Assembly (NCBI RefSeq): GCF_000143415.4
Contig: NW_003314345.1
Span: 18,574-71,896, forward strand
Length of the DNA stretch: 53,323 bases
Direction: 5' to 3'
Origin: Selaginella moellendorffii
Taxonomy: Eukaryota; Streptophyta; Lycopodiopsida; Selaginellales; Selaginellaceae
Shown: in pieces, positions 42,466 through 53,323 of the stretch
Layout: each line of letters begins with the position of its first letter
How positions within the stretch are numbered: position 1 is the stretch's first letter
Notes under the pieces: generated by a model
The model's input: the letters and a program-made list of their open reading frames with translations, nothing else
Told to the model about the DNA's origin: nothing
Database searches by the model: none
Made by a program: the position numbers and the translations under genes

Positions 42466-42643
42466 NNNNNNNNNNNNNNNNNNNNNNNNNNNNNNNNNNN
42501 NNNNNNNNNNNNNNNNNNNNNNNNNNNNNNNNNNNNNNNNNNNNNNNNNNNNNNNNNNNNNNNNNNNNNNNNNNNNNNNNNNNNNNNNNNNNNNNNNNNN
42601 NNNNNNNNNNNNNNNNNNNNNNNNNNNNNNNNNNNNNNNNNNN
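42466..42643. other. Assembly gap (178 N)
   Basis: The bases are unknown. The gap lies between palindromic sequence and an inverted LTR, the sort of place where assemblers fail. ORFs crossing it are artefacts. Confidence 1.
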
Positions 42644-43103
42644 TGTTCTGCGTCCGGCTTGGGTCTAAGCCCAAGTTCCATTCCATGCTAGCTGGTGGAG
42701 TACCCATGTCCTCACGTTAGGCCATCGGTATGCCAAAATAGCACCAGACTCCGTTTGGCTCCGTTTTGCGTACTGGTCCTAGCATTAAGATATTGGTTGC
42801 TCCAGGACTGTTCCAAGTCGCTCCGGGCTCCTGTCCCTTTGCTCCTTGGGTTGTATACTCAAGAGTTGCTCCATGGTTTGGTTCCATCACTCTTTGGCTC
42901 CATGCTTGGGAGTTTGGCACTATTCCTTCATTCAGTGGCCCAAGTGGCCCTGAACCTTAGGTTCCACACCACATTCCTTTGGACACGTGGCATGTGACAC
43001 GTGGCATCTGTCATGTGGCACAAAGAGGGTTTAGGTTCCGCTTCGTGGTGTTATCCTATGGTAAATCACCATAGGATAAAGGGTCAAAACCACGTGCGCT
43101 ACA
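42644..43103 (+). repeat. 3' part of a family B LTR (plus orientation)
   Basis: Reverse complement of the sequence at 51668-52038 plus 53189-53265, for example GCCAAAATAGC..CTCCGTTTGG and GGTGATTTACCATAGG. Ends GCGCTACA at 43103, directly followed by a TTTGGTATCA primer-binding-like site. Confidence 0.88.
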
Positions 43104-46100
43104 TTTGGTATCAAAGAATGAGTCTCGGCGAGAACTATCCAATGAGATTGGGCAACTAGTCTCGTTGCATACGCAAAGATGAAAACGATGATCTGAGTGG
43201 GTACACGTTTTGGTGCCAAGACTTCACATTGGTTCCTTGGGATAGGTTTTGGTTACCTTTTTGTTCCATATTATGTGAGCTTGCTCTTGGGCTCATAGGG
43301 TGGACTGAGTTGTTCCGTTTACACAAGTTTGCGCTTAGGCTCGTGAGTGAGGCAACTCGAGGTTACACTTTGAGTTGGCAGGATTAATGTTAGTGTATCA
43401 GTGGTTCCATGAGTTGTTCCATGTACAATGGGTGAAAGTAAACTTTCTCTGGGTTTGCTATGAGTGGCAAATAGGTTAGTCCGTAGCTGTTTAGCACGGC
43501 ACTAGTGAATCCTTCCTAGGCATGATTATGAGTGGATCAATCAAGACTGTAGGGATTAGTCTATTGGTTCAAGTAATTATTGCCGTGCTCTCTCATAAAC
43601 TTTTCTTGGATTGAACTGAAGGCAGTGCAAAAGCAAGCTTGAGGTTTAGTCAAGATGAGGCCGGAAAGAGAGTCGTCAGGGACGAAGGATCAAACACGTA
43701 AATCATTTTCTTTTCTTGGAGAGATGATTTACAACGAGGTGTTAACTCATTGCTCATGTTCACATCATGCAAACAAGAGTCCCTATCTTGATGCATGTTG
43801 GAGATGATGGTCTCATGTCCCACAATGGTGAGTTGTGGGATGGATAGCAGTGAAGTGCTATACCATTTTGTCTGGGCTTGCTATTGGAAGACTTGGGTTA
43901 CAATGCTCAATTCTTTTCCGGGGAACCTTACTATTGCTCCTTGAGTAGTTTGGTGTTGGATTAGTTTTGAGTTTGGTTGGAGAGAGAGTGGCATGAGCTT
44001 GTCCGTGTTGTGAACAAAAGTTAGTGGTGTTGGGTGTTATAAATCTCTATTGGTGAAGTGTGGCATTTGTGTTGCATTTTGTCAAATCGAGTTGGCACTT
44101 GATACTTACATAAACCTTGTAGTAGTGACATGGGCATTGCTCGTGGTGTTGTTCAATTGATGATCAAGTCATTGTGATTTTATATCATATCCATGTGATA
44201 GTGAGCAATGTGTTTACGAAGTTGCTTGGGTAAATGATGATCAACCCCAAAGTGGTTGATGGTGAAGCTAGTTTACTTGCATGAAGTAGCCTTGTAATAG
44301 TTGTGACTGGATTTTCGATGGTGATCCATGGTGTTAAGTTTAAGTTGGTACCTTGTTTCCTTAAGTTTGCCCATAAAGTGTTGGAAAAAGGGTTGTAGCA
44401 TTCATTTGCTATAACTCATCAGTTGATCCGTTAGCACTTGGAGTAGATTGTTGGATGGAGAAGGTGTGTAGTTAAGGCATGGACATTGTTAGCACTTGTG
44501 TTAGTGGAAGTGGCATTGTTGATTCGAGTGATGAGGAATTTTCCTTGGACCTTGATTTTCCGTGCCATTTTTCTTGTTAGTGTTTTGGCTTCACATTGGA
44601 TCTTGAAGGTGGTTGAAGAAGAGTGTTAGTGCAAAGGTGGATATTCGAAGATGTGGTCTTCGTGATTAAGCTTTAGATGTTCATTTTGCATTTTTGCAGA
44701 TGTCGGTGTTGGATATCAAAAAAATGGGCAAAGATGTTCGATGCTTAAGCATATTGATGGATCATGAGAATTTGTGTTGAGGTGAACCTATGTGAAGTTG
44801 TTAGTAGGAGGAAGTTGGTTGAGTCTTGAAAGTTTGTATTCCTGGACTAAGTGTCATTCTTTCTCGATGGAAAATTTTCCACAAATTTTCTTAGGCTTTT
44901 CCAATGGCTGACCTATTGATCATTTTGCCCGAAAACCTTTCCGTTTTCATAAGCCAGTACAAACTAGTGAAGGGGTTGGAGTTGACTTCATTTAGCTTAG
45001 ACCTTAGTAGATAGTTTGTATGATGTAGCCCGAAAGGGATGCTAACTTTTGGGGCTAAGGCAATTGAGTTGAATAGAGTCTGGAGTTAGTGTAGAAAAGT
45101 GGCCGTTGCACTTTTCTAAGAAAGGTGACTCTTGTGCCTTTCTTTTGTAGCATTATGCTCAGTGGCAGGTTGCACCTTGCATTTCGCTTAAACTCTATGA
45201 GAGTAGTGAGCTCTCACTGATCTTGATTTAGTCTTGGTGGCCCTGCGCTTTGGCTAAGGATGGTGATGTCCAGCTTAGTTATTTGAGTTTGAGATGTTAG
45301 TACCCATACTATAGCTTTGTCTAAGAGGAAGTTGTGTACCGATATGAGTCCATCTCATAGTCTTCACTTTAGTTTCGACTGAGTGTTGACCACCTAGCTA
45401 GCCTCTTTAAGGCATGCTCAGAGCTATTGACTAAATGCATTAGTGAGCTTATTGCGGTTGAGTTGGATTCGAGTGGTCATTTAGTTTGTGCTTGTCTATG
45501 AACTTTTATCTCATACCTGGGGTATTGTGTTCATGTTGGACAAGTATGTGACTCGATGACATGAGTTAGTGTTCGGGTCTTGTGAAGGCAAGTTGAAGGG
45601 TGATTGTTAGTTGCTTTGCAACTAGTGATTACTTGTAGACTTTGTCAAAAGACTGTTGATACTTGCTTCGCTTGATGATGATTTAGCAGTGATGGGCTTG
45701 CTTTACAGGATGATGTTGTGGAGGATCGTGTTATTAGACTTACACGGTTTTTCCATGTTGACATGTCGACTCTACCTCTGTCGATATCATTTGGTTACAC
45801 CTAATCCGTAGTGTTGGATTTCATTGAGTTTTGGACGTGGTGAATCACTCTATGATGATTTGTTCTCTGTTACTGAGCATTGTTAGAGGATTGGTCTCGG
45901 ATACTAAGTAAAGTATTTTTGACCTTGGTTAGCTTAGTTGCTAGGAAGTTTTGAGTGGTGATTCACTCGTGCTTTCTTTTAGCTTTGTTATGGTGTTGAT
46001 GGCATTGAAGTGATGCCTTGTCATTGACATAGTTGATATTGAGATTCAAGTGAAATGAGATGTCTCTTCGTAAGATTGATATTGAGTTTCATTAGTCTCG

Positions 46101-47419
46101 ATGCAAATAGTGTTGGTGATTTGGTTATGGCTTTGTGTTATTGGCATCGTGCATTTGCTAGTTAGCAACTATGTTGACGTTCAAATGCACTGAGTGGCAA
46201 GTTTGAGTTAGTTGTGTTCTAGACGAGATTATTTAGTAGAGGTTGAGCTTTAGCTTTTCCTTGAAAAGTGATTTAGTCGTGGACTATGCTAACTCTACAA
46301 GCGGAGGAGTTAGTGATCGATGTTAGAATGTTTGAATCTTTATTTGATTTGAGTTGGAATATATTGATCATTGATGATTCCTCTTGTGCTTGTTATGAAG
46401 TGAGTTATGTCTTGCTATAGATGGATTCATAGAGGATCGTTTAATGATCACTTGTTGAGCATAACTCCATGATGTTTAGCTTTTGGATTGATGTAAATAT
46501 ACTCTTCATTAGCTTTGGCATTATGAAGTTTGGCTTATGGATGTGTTAAGGAAAATATTGTGGGTTGCACCATGATTTCTTCTTTAGCATTGAAGTTAGC
46601 TTCTATGAGACTCGTGATCATTAGTAAGCAAGACTTAGCTATAAGCTTCTTTAAGCTTTTGGTTCTTTGAGTTTTATGCTCATTGTTCTATTTGTTAGAA
46701 GTTGTTGGGGAAGGCATTTTGGCTTATTAGCTTCGATGTTGAAGTTGGCTTTTGCATCTAGCAATAATTAGTGATGATTGACTATCATCTAGGATAGTTG
46801 ATTATCCTTGTCAAAGGTTTTGCTTGATTAACATTGATCTAGAATGATTTGCCATTTTTTAGGATGGTGGATTCTTTCTTCAATGACGATTATGCATCTC
46901 TCTATTGATGGGATGATTGATGATCTTTCATGATGGTTAGTTGTTCTCTTTAATGGCTTATAGCTTTTCGCAATACCACATGTTCTTCGTGGTTTGCTCT
47001 GGATTGGTCTCTTGGGTTTGAGATATCGATAGGACATTGCTGACACTTACTTAAGCAACTCTGGTTCCTTGGTATTATTGATTGAAATCTATTTGAGTTG
47101 GCTAGTGCAATAGTTGGCATGACTGAGTGTTTGTTAGTCTTACCGCATTCATTCTGTTCTGTTGATTGTTGCTCAAGTTACTTCTGATAGGTTGGGATGT
47201 TATTTCCTTCGGGTTATACATTCGTGAGCATTGTGCTTGTCAGTCAATGATGCTTTGTGTTCTTTGAGTTATCTTTTATAAGTTGTTTAGTATACTATCT
47301 ACAATCTTTGGTAATTAAGTTTCATCATTGAGTTTCCTTGATGATCTACTTGCTATTGAATTTTGTTGGATGGTGATTCCTATGTTTACCAATTATGATG
47401 ATCTTGGTGGTTCCTATAC
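43104..47419 (+). mobile_element. Non-coding LTR-element interior (LARD-like), left arm
   Basis: Starts TTTGGTATCAAAGAATGAG, an initiator-Met-like primer site, and runs 4.3 kb with no reading frame over ~72 codons and no recognisable gag or pol. It is the inverted partner of 47808-51667. About 1.25 kb (roughly 44592-45838) has no counterpart in the right arm. A long non-coding interior with LTR and PBS fits a large retrotransposon derivative (LARD). Confidence 0.8.
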
Positions 47420-47807
47420 TCAAATACTAGTTTATCGGATGATAACTTACTTGGAATACTTTTGTGTTCTAATCTAAGATATATTCATTGATAATTAAGT
47501 CTCTAAGATATCATTGTTTATGACTTTGATATTGTTTATCTATTGATTTTTGAGTTTGAGCCAGTATAGGCAGACTGGCTTCGACACTTCGTGTGCATGC
47601 TGAAATCTCTAGTCATGGGGTAGCTATTGTCAACTGGTCATATAACCCACCTCTCTATCGATGTTCCTTTTTCGTTGAAAGGGCATGACCGTGTAAACAA
47701 CTCTAACTACCTGTTTACAGTAGTTTATCTAAACCTTACTGACGGGTTTGGTTTCTTTGCTTAGGAGGGTTAGGGCCTTTAGCTTCTCTCTCTATGTCCT
47801 TGTGACC
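47420..47807. other. 388-bp spacer between the inverted LARD arms
   Basis: Sequence between the two arms that pairs with neither, including a GCAGACTGGCTTCGACAC-type stretch near 47570 and a CTCTCTCTC run near 47785. No gene is seen. Confidence 0.6.
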
Positions 47808-49922
47808 ACCAAAATCACTATCATTGAAAAACATTGGATTCACTATCCAACAAAATTCAATAGCAAGTATATCATCAAGTAAACTCAATGAGAAAACTTA
47901 ACTACCAAAGTTTGTAAATAGTATGCTAAACAACTTACCAAACATAACTCAAAGAACATAAAGTATCCTTAACCGACAAGTATAATGCTCGCGAATGTAT
48001 CACTTGAAGGAAATAACATCCTAATCTATTATAACTAACTCAAAAATAATCAATAGAACAGAATGAATATGGTAAGACTAACAAACACTTAGTCATGCTA
48101 ACCATCGTATAAGCTAATCTGAATAAATCTCGGTCAACAATACGAAGGAACTCAAGTTGCTTTAGCAAGCGTCAGCAATATCCTACTGATGTCTTAAACC
48201 CAAGAGACCAATCCAAAGCAAACCACAAAGAACATGTGGTATTGCGAAAAGCCATAAGCCATCAAAGATAACAACTAACCATCATAAAAAGTTATCAATC
48301 ATTCTATCAATAGAGAGATGCATAATCATCATTGAAGTAAGAATCCACCATCCTAAAGAACGGCAAATCATTCTATATCAATAATAATTAAGCAAAACCT
48401 TTGACAAGGATAATCAACTATTCTAGATGATAGTCAATCATCATCAATGATTGCCAAATGCAAATACTAATTTCAAAATTGAAGTTATTGAGCCGAAATA
48501 CCTTCCCCAACAACTCCCAACAAATGGAATAATGAGCATGAAAACTCAAGGAACTAAAAGCTCGAAGAAGCCTATAGCCATATCTTGTTTAACAATGATC
48601 ACAAGTCTCACATGAACCAACTTCAATGGTAAAGAAGAAATCACGGTGCAACCAACAATATCCTCTTCAACATATCCATAAGCTAAACTTCATAATACCA
48701 AAGTTAATGAAGAGTATATCTGCATCAATCCAAAAGCTAAGCACAATGGAGCTATGCTCAACAAGTGATCATCAAATCAATCCTGTATGAATCCATCTTT
48801 AGCAAGACATAACTCACTTCATAACAAGCACAAAGAGAATCATTAATGATCGACATATCCTGAACTTAAATCCAACAAAGATTCAATCACTTCAATATCA
48901 ATCACTAACTCTTCCTTTTATAAAGTTAGCATAGTCCACGACTAAATCATTTTTCAAAGAAAAGCTCAAAGCTTAACCTCAACTAAGCAATCTCGTCTAA
49001 AATATAACTAACTCAACTTGCCACTAAGTTTATTTGAATGTCAATATAGTTGCTAACTAGTAAATGCACGGTTGCCAATAACACAAAGCTACAACCAAAT
49101 CATCAACACTATCTTCATCGAAATTAATAAAACTCAATATCAATCCTAAGGAGAAACATTTCATTTCACTCAAATCTCAACATCAATATTGTCAATGACA
49201 AGGCATCACTTCAATGCCATCAACACCATAATAAAACTAGAAGAAAGCAAGAGTGAATCACCACTCAAAGTTCTCTAGTAATTAAGCTAACCAAAGTCAA
49301 AGATACTTTAGTGAGTATCTAAGACTAATCCTTCAACAATAGTCAGTTTTAGATAACACATTATCGTGGAGTGATTCACCACAAAGGTGAAAACACTAAC
49401 AAGAAAAATGATATGGAAAATCAAGCTCTAAGGAAAATTCCTTATCACTCAAACAACAATGCTATTTCCATTAACACAAGTGATAGCAATGTCAATGCCT
49501 CAACTACACATCTTCTCCATCCAACAATCTATTTTAAGTGCTAACGGATCAACTGATGAGCTATAGTAGGTGAATGCTATAATCTTTTTCAACACCTAAT
49601 AGACAAACCCTCAAGGAAACAAGGTACCAACTTAAGCTTAGTATAATGGATCACCATTGAGAATCCAGTCAAAGTTACTACAATGCTACTATGTGCAAGT
49701 ACGCTATCTTCACCATCAACCACTTTGGGGTTGATTATCATTTAACCAAGCAACTTCGTAAATGCATTACTCACTATCACATGGATATAATATAGAAATC
49801 ACAAAGACTTGATTATCAATTGAGCAACACCACGAGCAACGCCTTGTCATTACTACAAAGGTTTACGTGAGTATCAAGTGCTAACTCGATTCGATAAAAT
49901 GCAACATAAATGCCATACCCCA

Positions 49923-50722
49923 TGTAAGCAACCAAAGAGAACGACTCGAGAGATGGTCCATTGGGTTCAAATATAAAAGGAAAGGACCCATGAATAAGAG
50001 TGCACCCCCTTTTCCAATCGGTTAAGGGTCTTGGGATATTTGGGGTTAAGCGTCTTTGGGTTTGAATAGTACTGGGCTGGGTGACCTCCCGGGAAATCCA
50101 AACTCAGGAGGTTACATTTGGTATCAGAGAGGTCTCGGGTCCGACTCTGTTAGTTGGCTAGGGGAATCAAACCACATATTGATTGACATCTGGCTGGTCT
50201 AGTTTGCTCCCAGGTCCGACTCTATTAGTTGGCTAGGGGAATCAAACCACATATTGATTGACATCTGGCTGGTCTAGTTTGCTCCCACTGGGCTCGACCC
50301 GAGGGGTAGGGTGTCAAGAGAGCAGGGCTCTCCCGTTGCTCCCAGGTCCGACTCTATTAGTTGGCTAGGGGAATCAAACCACATATTGATTGACATCTGG
50401 CTGGTCCAGTTTGCTCCCACTGGGCTCGACCCGAGGGGTAGGGTGTCAAGAGAGCAGGGCTCTCGGGAGAGCTGCAGCTCTCAGCTTCCGTTCACGAGGG
50501 CGTGAACTTGCAGGGAAGCGTGGTGGATTGTAAGCAACCAAAAAGAACGACTTGAGAGATGGTCCATGGGGTTCAAATATAGAGGGAAAGGGCTCATGAA
50601 TAAGAGTGCACCCCCTTTTCCAATTGGTTAAGGGTCTTGGGATATTTGGGGTTAAGCGTCCTGGGGTTTGAATAGTACTGGGCTGGGTGACCTCCTGAGA
50701 AGTCCAAACTCAGGAGCTTACA
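49923..50722 (+). mobile_element. TRIM element, family 1, copy 2
   Basis: Direct 194-bp LTRs at 49923-50116 and 50529-50722 (TGTAAGCAACCAAA... to ...TTACA) with a ~412-bp interior starting TTTGGTATCAGAGAGG. A perfect CCCCA target duplication flanks it (49918-49922 and 50723-50727), and the interrupted LARD sequence resumes cleanly. LTR length is identical to copy 1 (194 bp). Confidence 0.96.
50138..50420 (+). repeat. Three copies of a ~75-bp unit inside TRIM copy 2
   Basis: Units starting GGTCCGACTCTRTTAGTTGG occur at about 50138, 50213 and 50345 and run through GATTGACATCTGGCTGGTC. The third is separated by an extra GGGCTCGACCCGAGG segment. The duplications lie just after the primer-binding site, at a different place from the tandem duplication in copy 1. 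Confidence 0.88.
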
Positions 50723-51667
50723 CCCCACTAATAGAGATTTACAACACCGAAGACCACTAACTTTTGTTCACAACACGGACAAGCTCATGTCACTCTCTTT
50801 CTGACCAAGCTCAAAACTAATCCAACACCAAGCTACTTAAGAAGCAATAACAACGTTCCCCGAAAAAGAATTGAGCATTATAACCCAAGTCTTCCAATAG
50901 TAAGCTTAGACAAAATGGTTTAGAGTTTCACCGCTATCCATCCCACAACTCACAATTTGTAAGATTATCATTTCCAATATGCATCAAGATAAGGACTTTT
51001 GATTGCATAATGTGAACACGGGCAATGAGTCACACCTCGTTGCTAATCATCTCTCCAAGAAGAGAAAATGATTTACGTATTTGATCCTTCGTCCTTGATA
51101 GCTCTCTTTTCGATCCTAACTTTGACTTAACTTTAAGCTTGCTTTTGCACTACTTTTAGTCCAATCCAAGAAAAGTTTATGAGTGATTATTTGAATTAAT
51201 AAACTCATCCTTACAGTCTCAATTGGCTCACTTATAATTATGCATGGGAAGGATCCACTAATGTCGTGCTAAATAGCTATGGACTAGCCTATTTGCCACT
51301 TATAGCAAACCTAGGGAAGGTTTACTTTCACCCATGGTATATGGAACAACTCATAGAACCACTGTTAGGCTAACATTAATCCTGCCAACTCAAAATGTAA
51401 CCTTGAGTTGCTAATGTGCTTCACTCACGAGCCCAAGTACAAACTCGTGCAAACGAAACAACTCAGTCCACCTTATGAGCCCAAGAGCAAGCTCACATAA
51501 TATGGAACAAGAAGGTAACCAAATCCATACCCAAAGAACCATTGCAAAGCCTTTGCACCTAAATATGTACCCACTTGGACCATCGTTTTCATCTCTGCAT
51601 ATGTAACAAAATTAGTTGCCCAATCTCATTGGATAGTACTCATCGAGACTCATCCTCTGATACCAAA

Positions 51668-53323
51668 TGTAGCATATATAGGTTTTACCCTTTCTCCTAT
51701 GGTGATTTACCATAGGATAACACCACGAAGCCAAACCTAAACCCTCTATATGCCACATGTCATATGCCATGTGTCTATAGGATAGTGGTGTGGAACCCAA
51801 AGTTAAGGGCCTTGGGCCATTGAACGAAGGAATGGTGCCAAACCCCCAAGCATGGAGCCAAGGAGTGATGGAACCGAACCATAGAGCAACTCCTAAGCAT
51901 ATAGCCCAAGGAGTGAAGGGACAGGACCCGGAGCGACTTCGAATAGTCCTAGAGCAACTAACATCCCAATGCCAAGACCAGCATGCAAAACGGAGCCAAA
52001 CGGAGTTTAGCGCTATTTTGGCATACCGGTGGCCTAACTGTAAGCCACAAATTTTTCTTTTCCAATTTGCCAGCTTACCTCGTCTATCCGACCAACACTG
52101 CCTTGGCTTGTGCTAAGTTCCCTCGCCAAGGTTCTCGCCTATTGCACCAGCTCCTACTTGGTCCTACTTGGTTTCAGCTACTCACTGCACGAGCAATGGA
52201 GAGTTAGCCTTCCATCCACAGATTCCCAAATCTCTCCCAATCCCCCTCCTCGGGTTAGACTGGACTTAAGGATCGGCTACACTCCCCGCAGGCACAAGCA
52301 GCCAAGCACACCAAGCCTCCAGATTCCTAACACCCCTTGGTACAACAAGGCTTGATCATAGGACCCTTTAAATCCCAAGCTTTGGGTGCAACACTTTCTT
52401 CGGGACATTAGGGCGAAATACCGTGGCCTAACGGCCCGGTATGGGTACCTCTACCCCCCCACTTCCATCCCGAAGGGAAGGCCCAAGCCCCTAGGAAGGG
52501 CGAGGACCAATGAGCCACAAGGTACTCAAGTGGGGCACCACTCCACATGAGTTGGGAGCACCACAGTCGGTTTCCCTTTCGGAAGTGGGAGCTGCTCTTG
52601 AGCACTTCCTTGGGTGGCCCCTTCGGCACCTCCCAAGCCCATGCTCACTCCCACCCAAGGCCCCTCGGCCCCAATCTCAACCTCAAGTCAGTTTAGAAGC
52701 ACCACTGGAGAGTTCCTTCAAGATTGGTTCCTAGACCTCACTATCCCTACTATACTTTTGGAACCCCCTGCAGCCCCTTGGGAGACGCACGCTTTGGGCT
52801 TTCACCCCTTGACCCGTATTAGTATTTGGACTTAGTCTAGAATTTGATCTCGGACTCGGACTCGATCTCGGACCCGACTTCGGACTCGGTCTCAGACTCG
52901 ATCTCGGACTTGATCTCGGACCCGATCTCGGACTCGACTTTGGACTCAACATCAGACTCGGTCTTGGACTCGATTTGGATCTCAGACTCTAGTCTTGAAC
53001 TCGGTCTCGAACTCGGTACTCCGATTCGGCGCTCGAACTCTATCTCGAACTCGATCTCAGAAGTACGGGATCTTGGAGCTCCGAAGTACTTTCGCAAACT
53101 CGGTCCCACCCGATGAACTCTTTGTCATTTCGGTCATGCTTTCGAGGATCCTTTAGCCTACGACACCTCGGGGAGTCGGTTCCTTACACTAACGTGAAGA
53201 TATGGGTACTCCACTAGTTAGCATGGAACTGGAACTTGGGTTTAGACACAAGCCAGACACAGAACAAGGATAGGCATGCAAGTAGGAGCTAAACTTATTG
53301 CATTCAGGTTAGTCCGGCCCATG
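51668..53323 (-). repeat. Family B LTR, right copy, interrupted and cut by window end
   Basis: 51668-52038 and 53189-53323 are one LTR split by a solo LTR. On the minus strand it ends at 51668, adjoining the primer site of the right arm. Its far end lies outside the window. Confidence 0.85.
52039..53188 (-). mobile_element. Solo LTR of family X nested in the family B LTR
   Basis: 1150 bp, TGTAAGCCACAAATTTTTC... to ...GGTTCCTTACA, flanked by a perfect CTAAC duplication (52034-52038 and 53189-53193). It carries the same TCGGACTCGATC array as the LTR at 35793-37602 but lacks the TRIM and the C tract. With only one LTR and an intact target duplication, it results from LTR-LTR recombination. Confidence 0.95.

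Larger units (their letters stand above)
47808..51667 (-). mobile_element. Non-coding LTR-element interior (LARD-like), right arm
   Basis: Reverse complement of the left arm over its length, for example AACAAAATTCAATAGCAAGT at ~47850 against its complement near 47360, and GAACAACTCAT..GAACCACTG near 51350 against 43400. It ends at 51667 with the primer-site complement CTCTGATACCAAA next to the LTR. It is interrupted by a TRIM at 49923-50722 and lacks ~1.25 kb present on the left (junction near 49380-49390). Scattered substitutions and small indels separate the arms. Confidence 0.8.

Noticed and set aside
42345-42720. ORFs crossing the N gap
   Set aside because: They consist mainly of unknown residues, and the flanks are palindrome and LTR.
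50311-50505. Small ORF over the TRIM interior
   Set aside because: It reads through duplicated non-coding TRIM sequence and has no counterpart in the other copy.

Overview
This window looks like nuclear DNA of an early-diverging vascular plant, most probably the lycophyte Selaginella. The species is an inference from gene content and style: introns are about 45-60 bp, genes are packed almost end to end, and two intronless PLS-type PPR genes sit beside a TOR-pathway RAPTOR gene, an SnRK2 kinase and a class III peroxidase. No database search was possible. All multi-exon models were joined by hand from splice signals and remembered family consensus.

Positions 1-31,780 are gene-dense. In order: a decayed chimera of a plastid-type pyruvate dehydrogenase E1-alpha fragment and a cytochrome P450 last exon (1-540); a J-domain protein (567-1753, -); RAPTOR (1802-7036, -); an F-box/Sel1-repeat protein (7360-8850, -); a TPR protein (9032-10294, +); a protein like Arabidopsis At3g49140 (10461-12278, -); a PPR protein (12348-14510, -); a SAP-domain protein (14622-15391, -); a WD40 protein (15469-17006, +); a class III peroxidase (17096-18125, -); an acidic Ser/Glu-rich protein (18318-18779, +); a second PPR protein (18837-21080, +); a WD40 protein (21246-23353, -); an ABHD18/DUF2048-type hydrolase (23429-24807, -); an SnRK2 kinase (24888-26318, -); and an S9B dipeptidyl-peptidase (29069-31780, -). 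Several same-strand neighbours lie only 48-80 bp apart from stop codon to start codon. The gap between the kinase and the peptidase holds scrambled pieces of the peptidase gene, including a 36-bp micro-inversion.

From 32,199 to the end the window is nested LTR-retrotransposon sequence. A decayed Ty3/gypsy element (32199-41075, -) carries a small TRIM element inside its left LTR. Its RNase H region is split by a 3.1-kb element (34903-38045) bounded by a perfect TGACC target duplication, and both outer ends of that insert are the same (U5) end of its LTR. A second TRIM lies inside that insert, flanked by CCAAG. To the right are a foldback palindrome (41558-42388), a 178-base assembly gap, and two non-coding LTR-element interiors facing each other (43104-47419 and 47808-51667) that form a giant inverted repeat. 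The right arm contains another TRIM (TSD CCCCA). Its LTR contains a solo LTR of the split element's family (TSD CTAAC).

The genes do not form one pathway. RAPTOR (TOR complex 1) and SnRK2 (ABA/osmotic stress) are both growth-versus-stress regulators, but their proximity is probably chance. The most unusual parts of the window are the U5/U5-ended element, the giant inverted LARD pair and the micro-inverted peptidase pseudogene.
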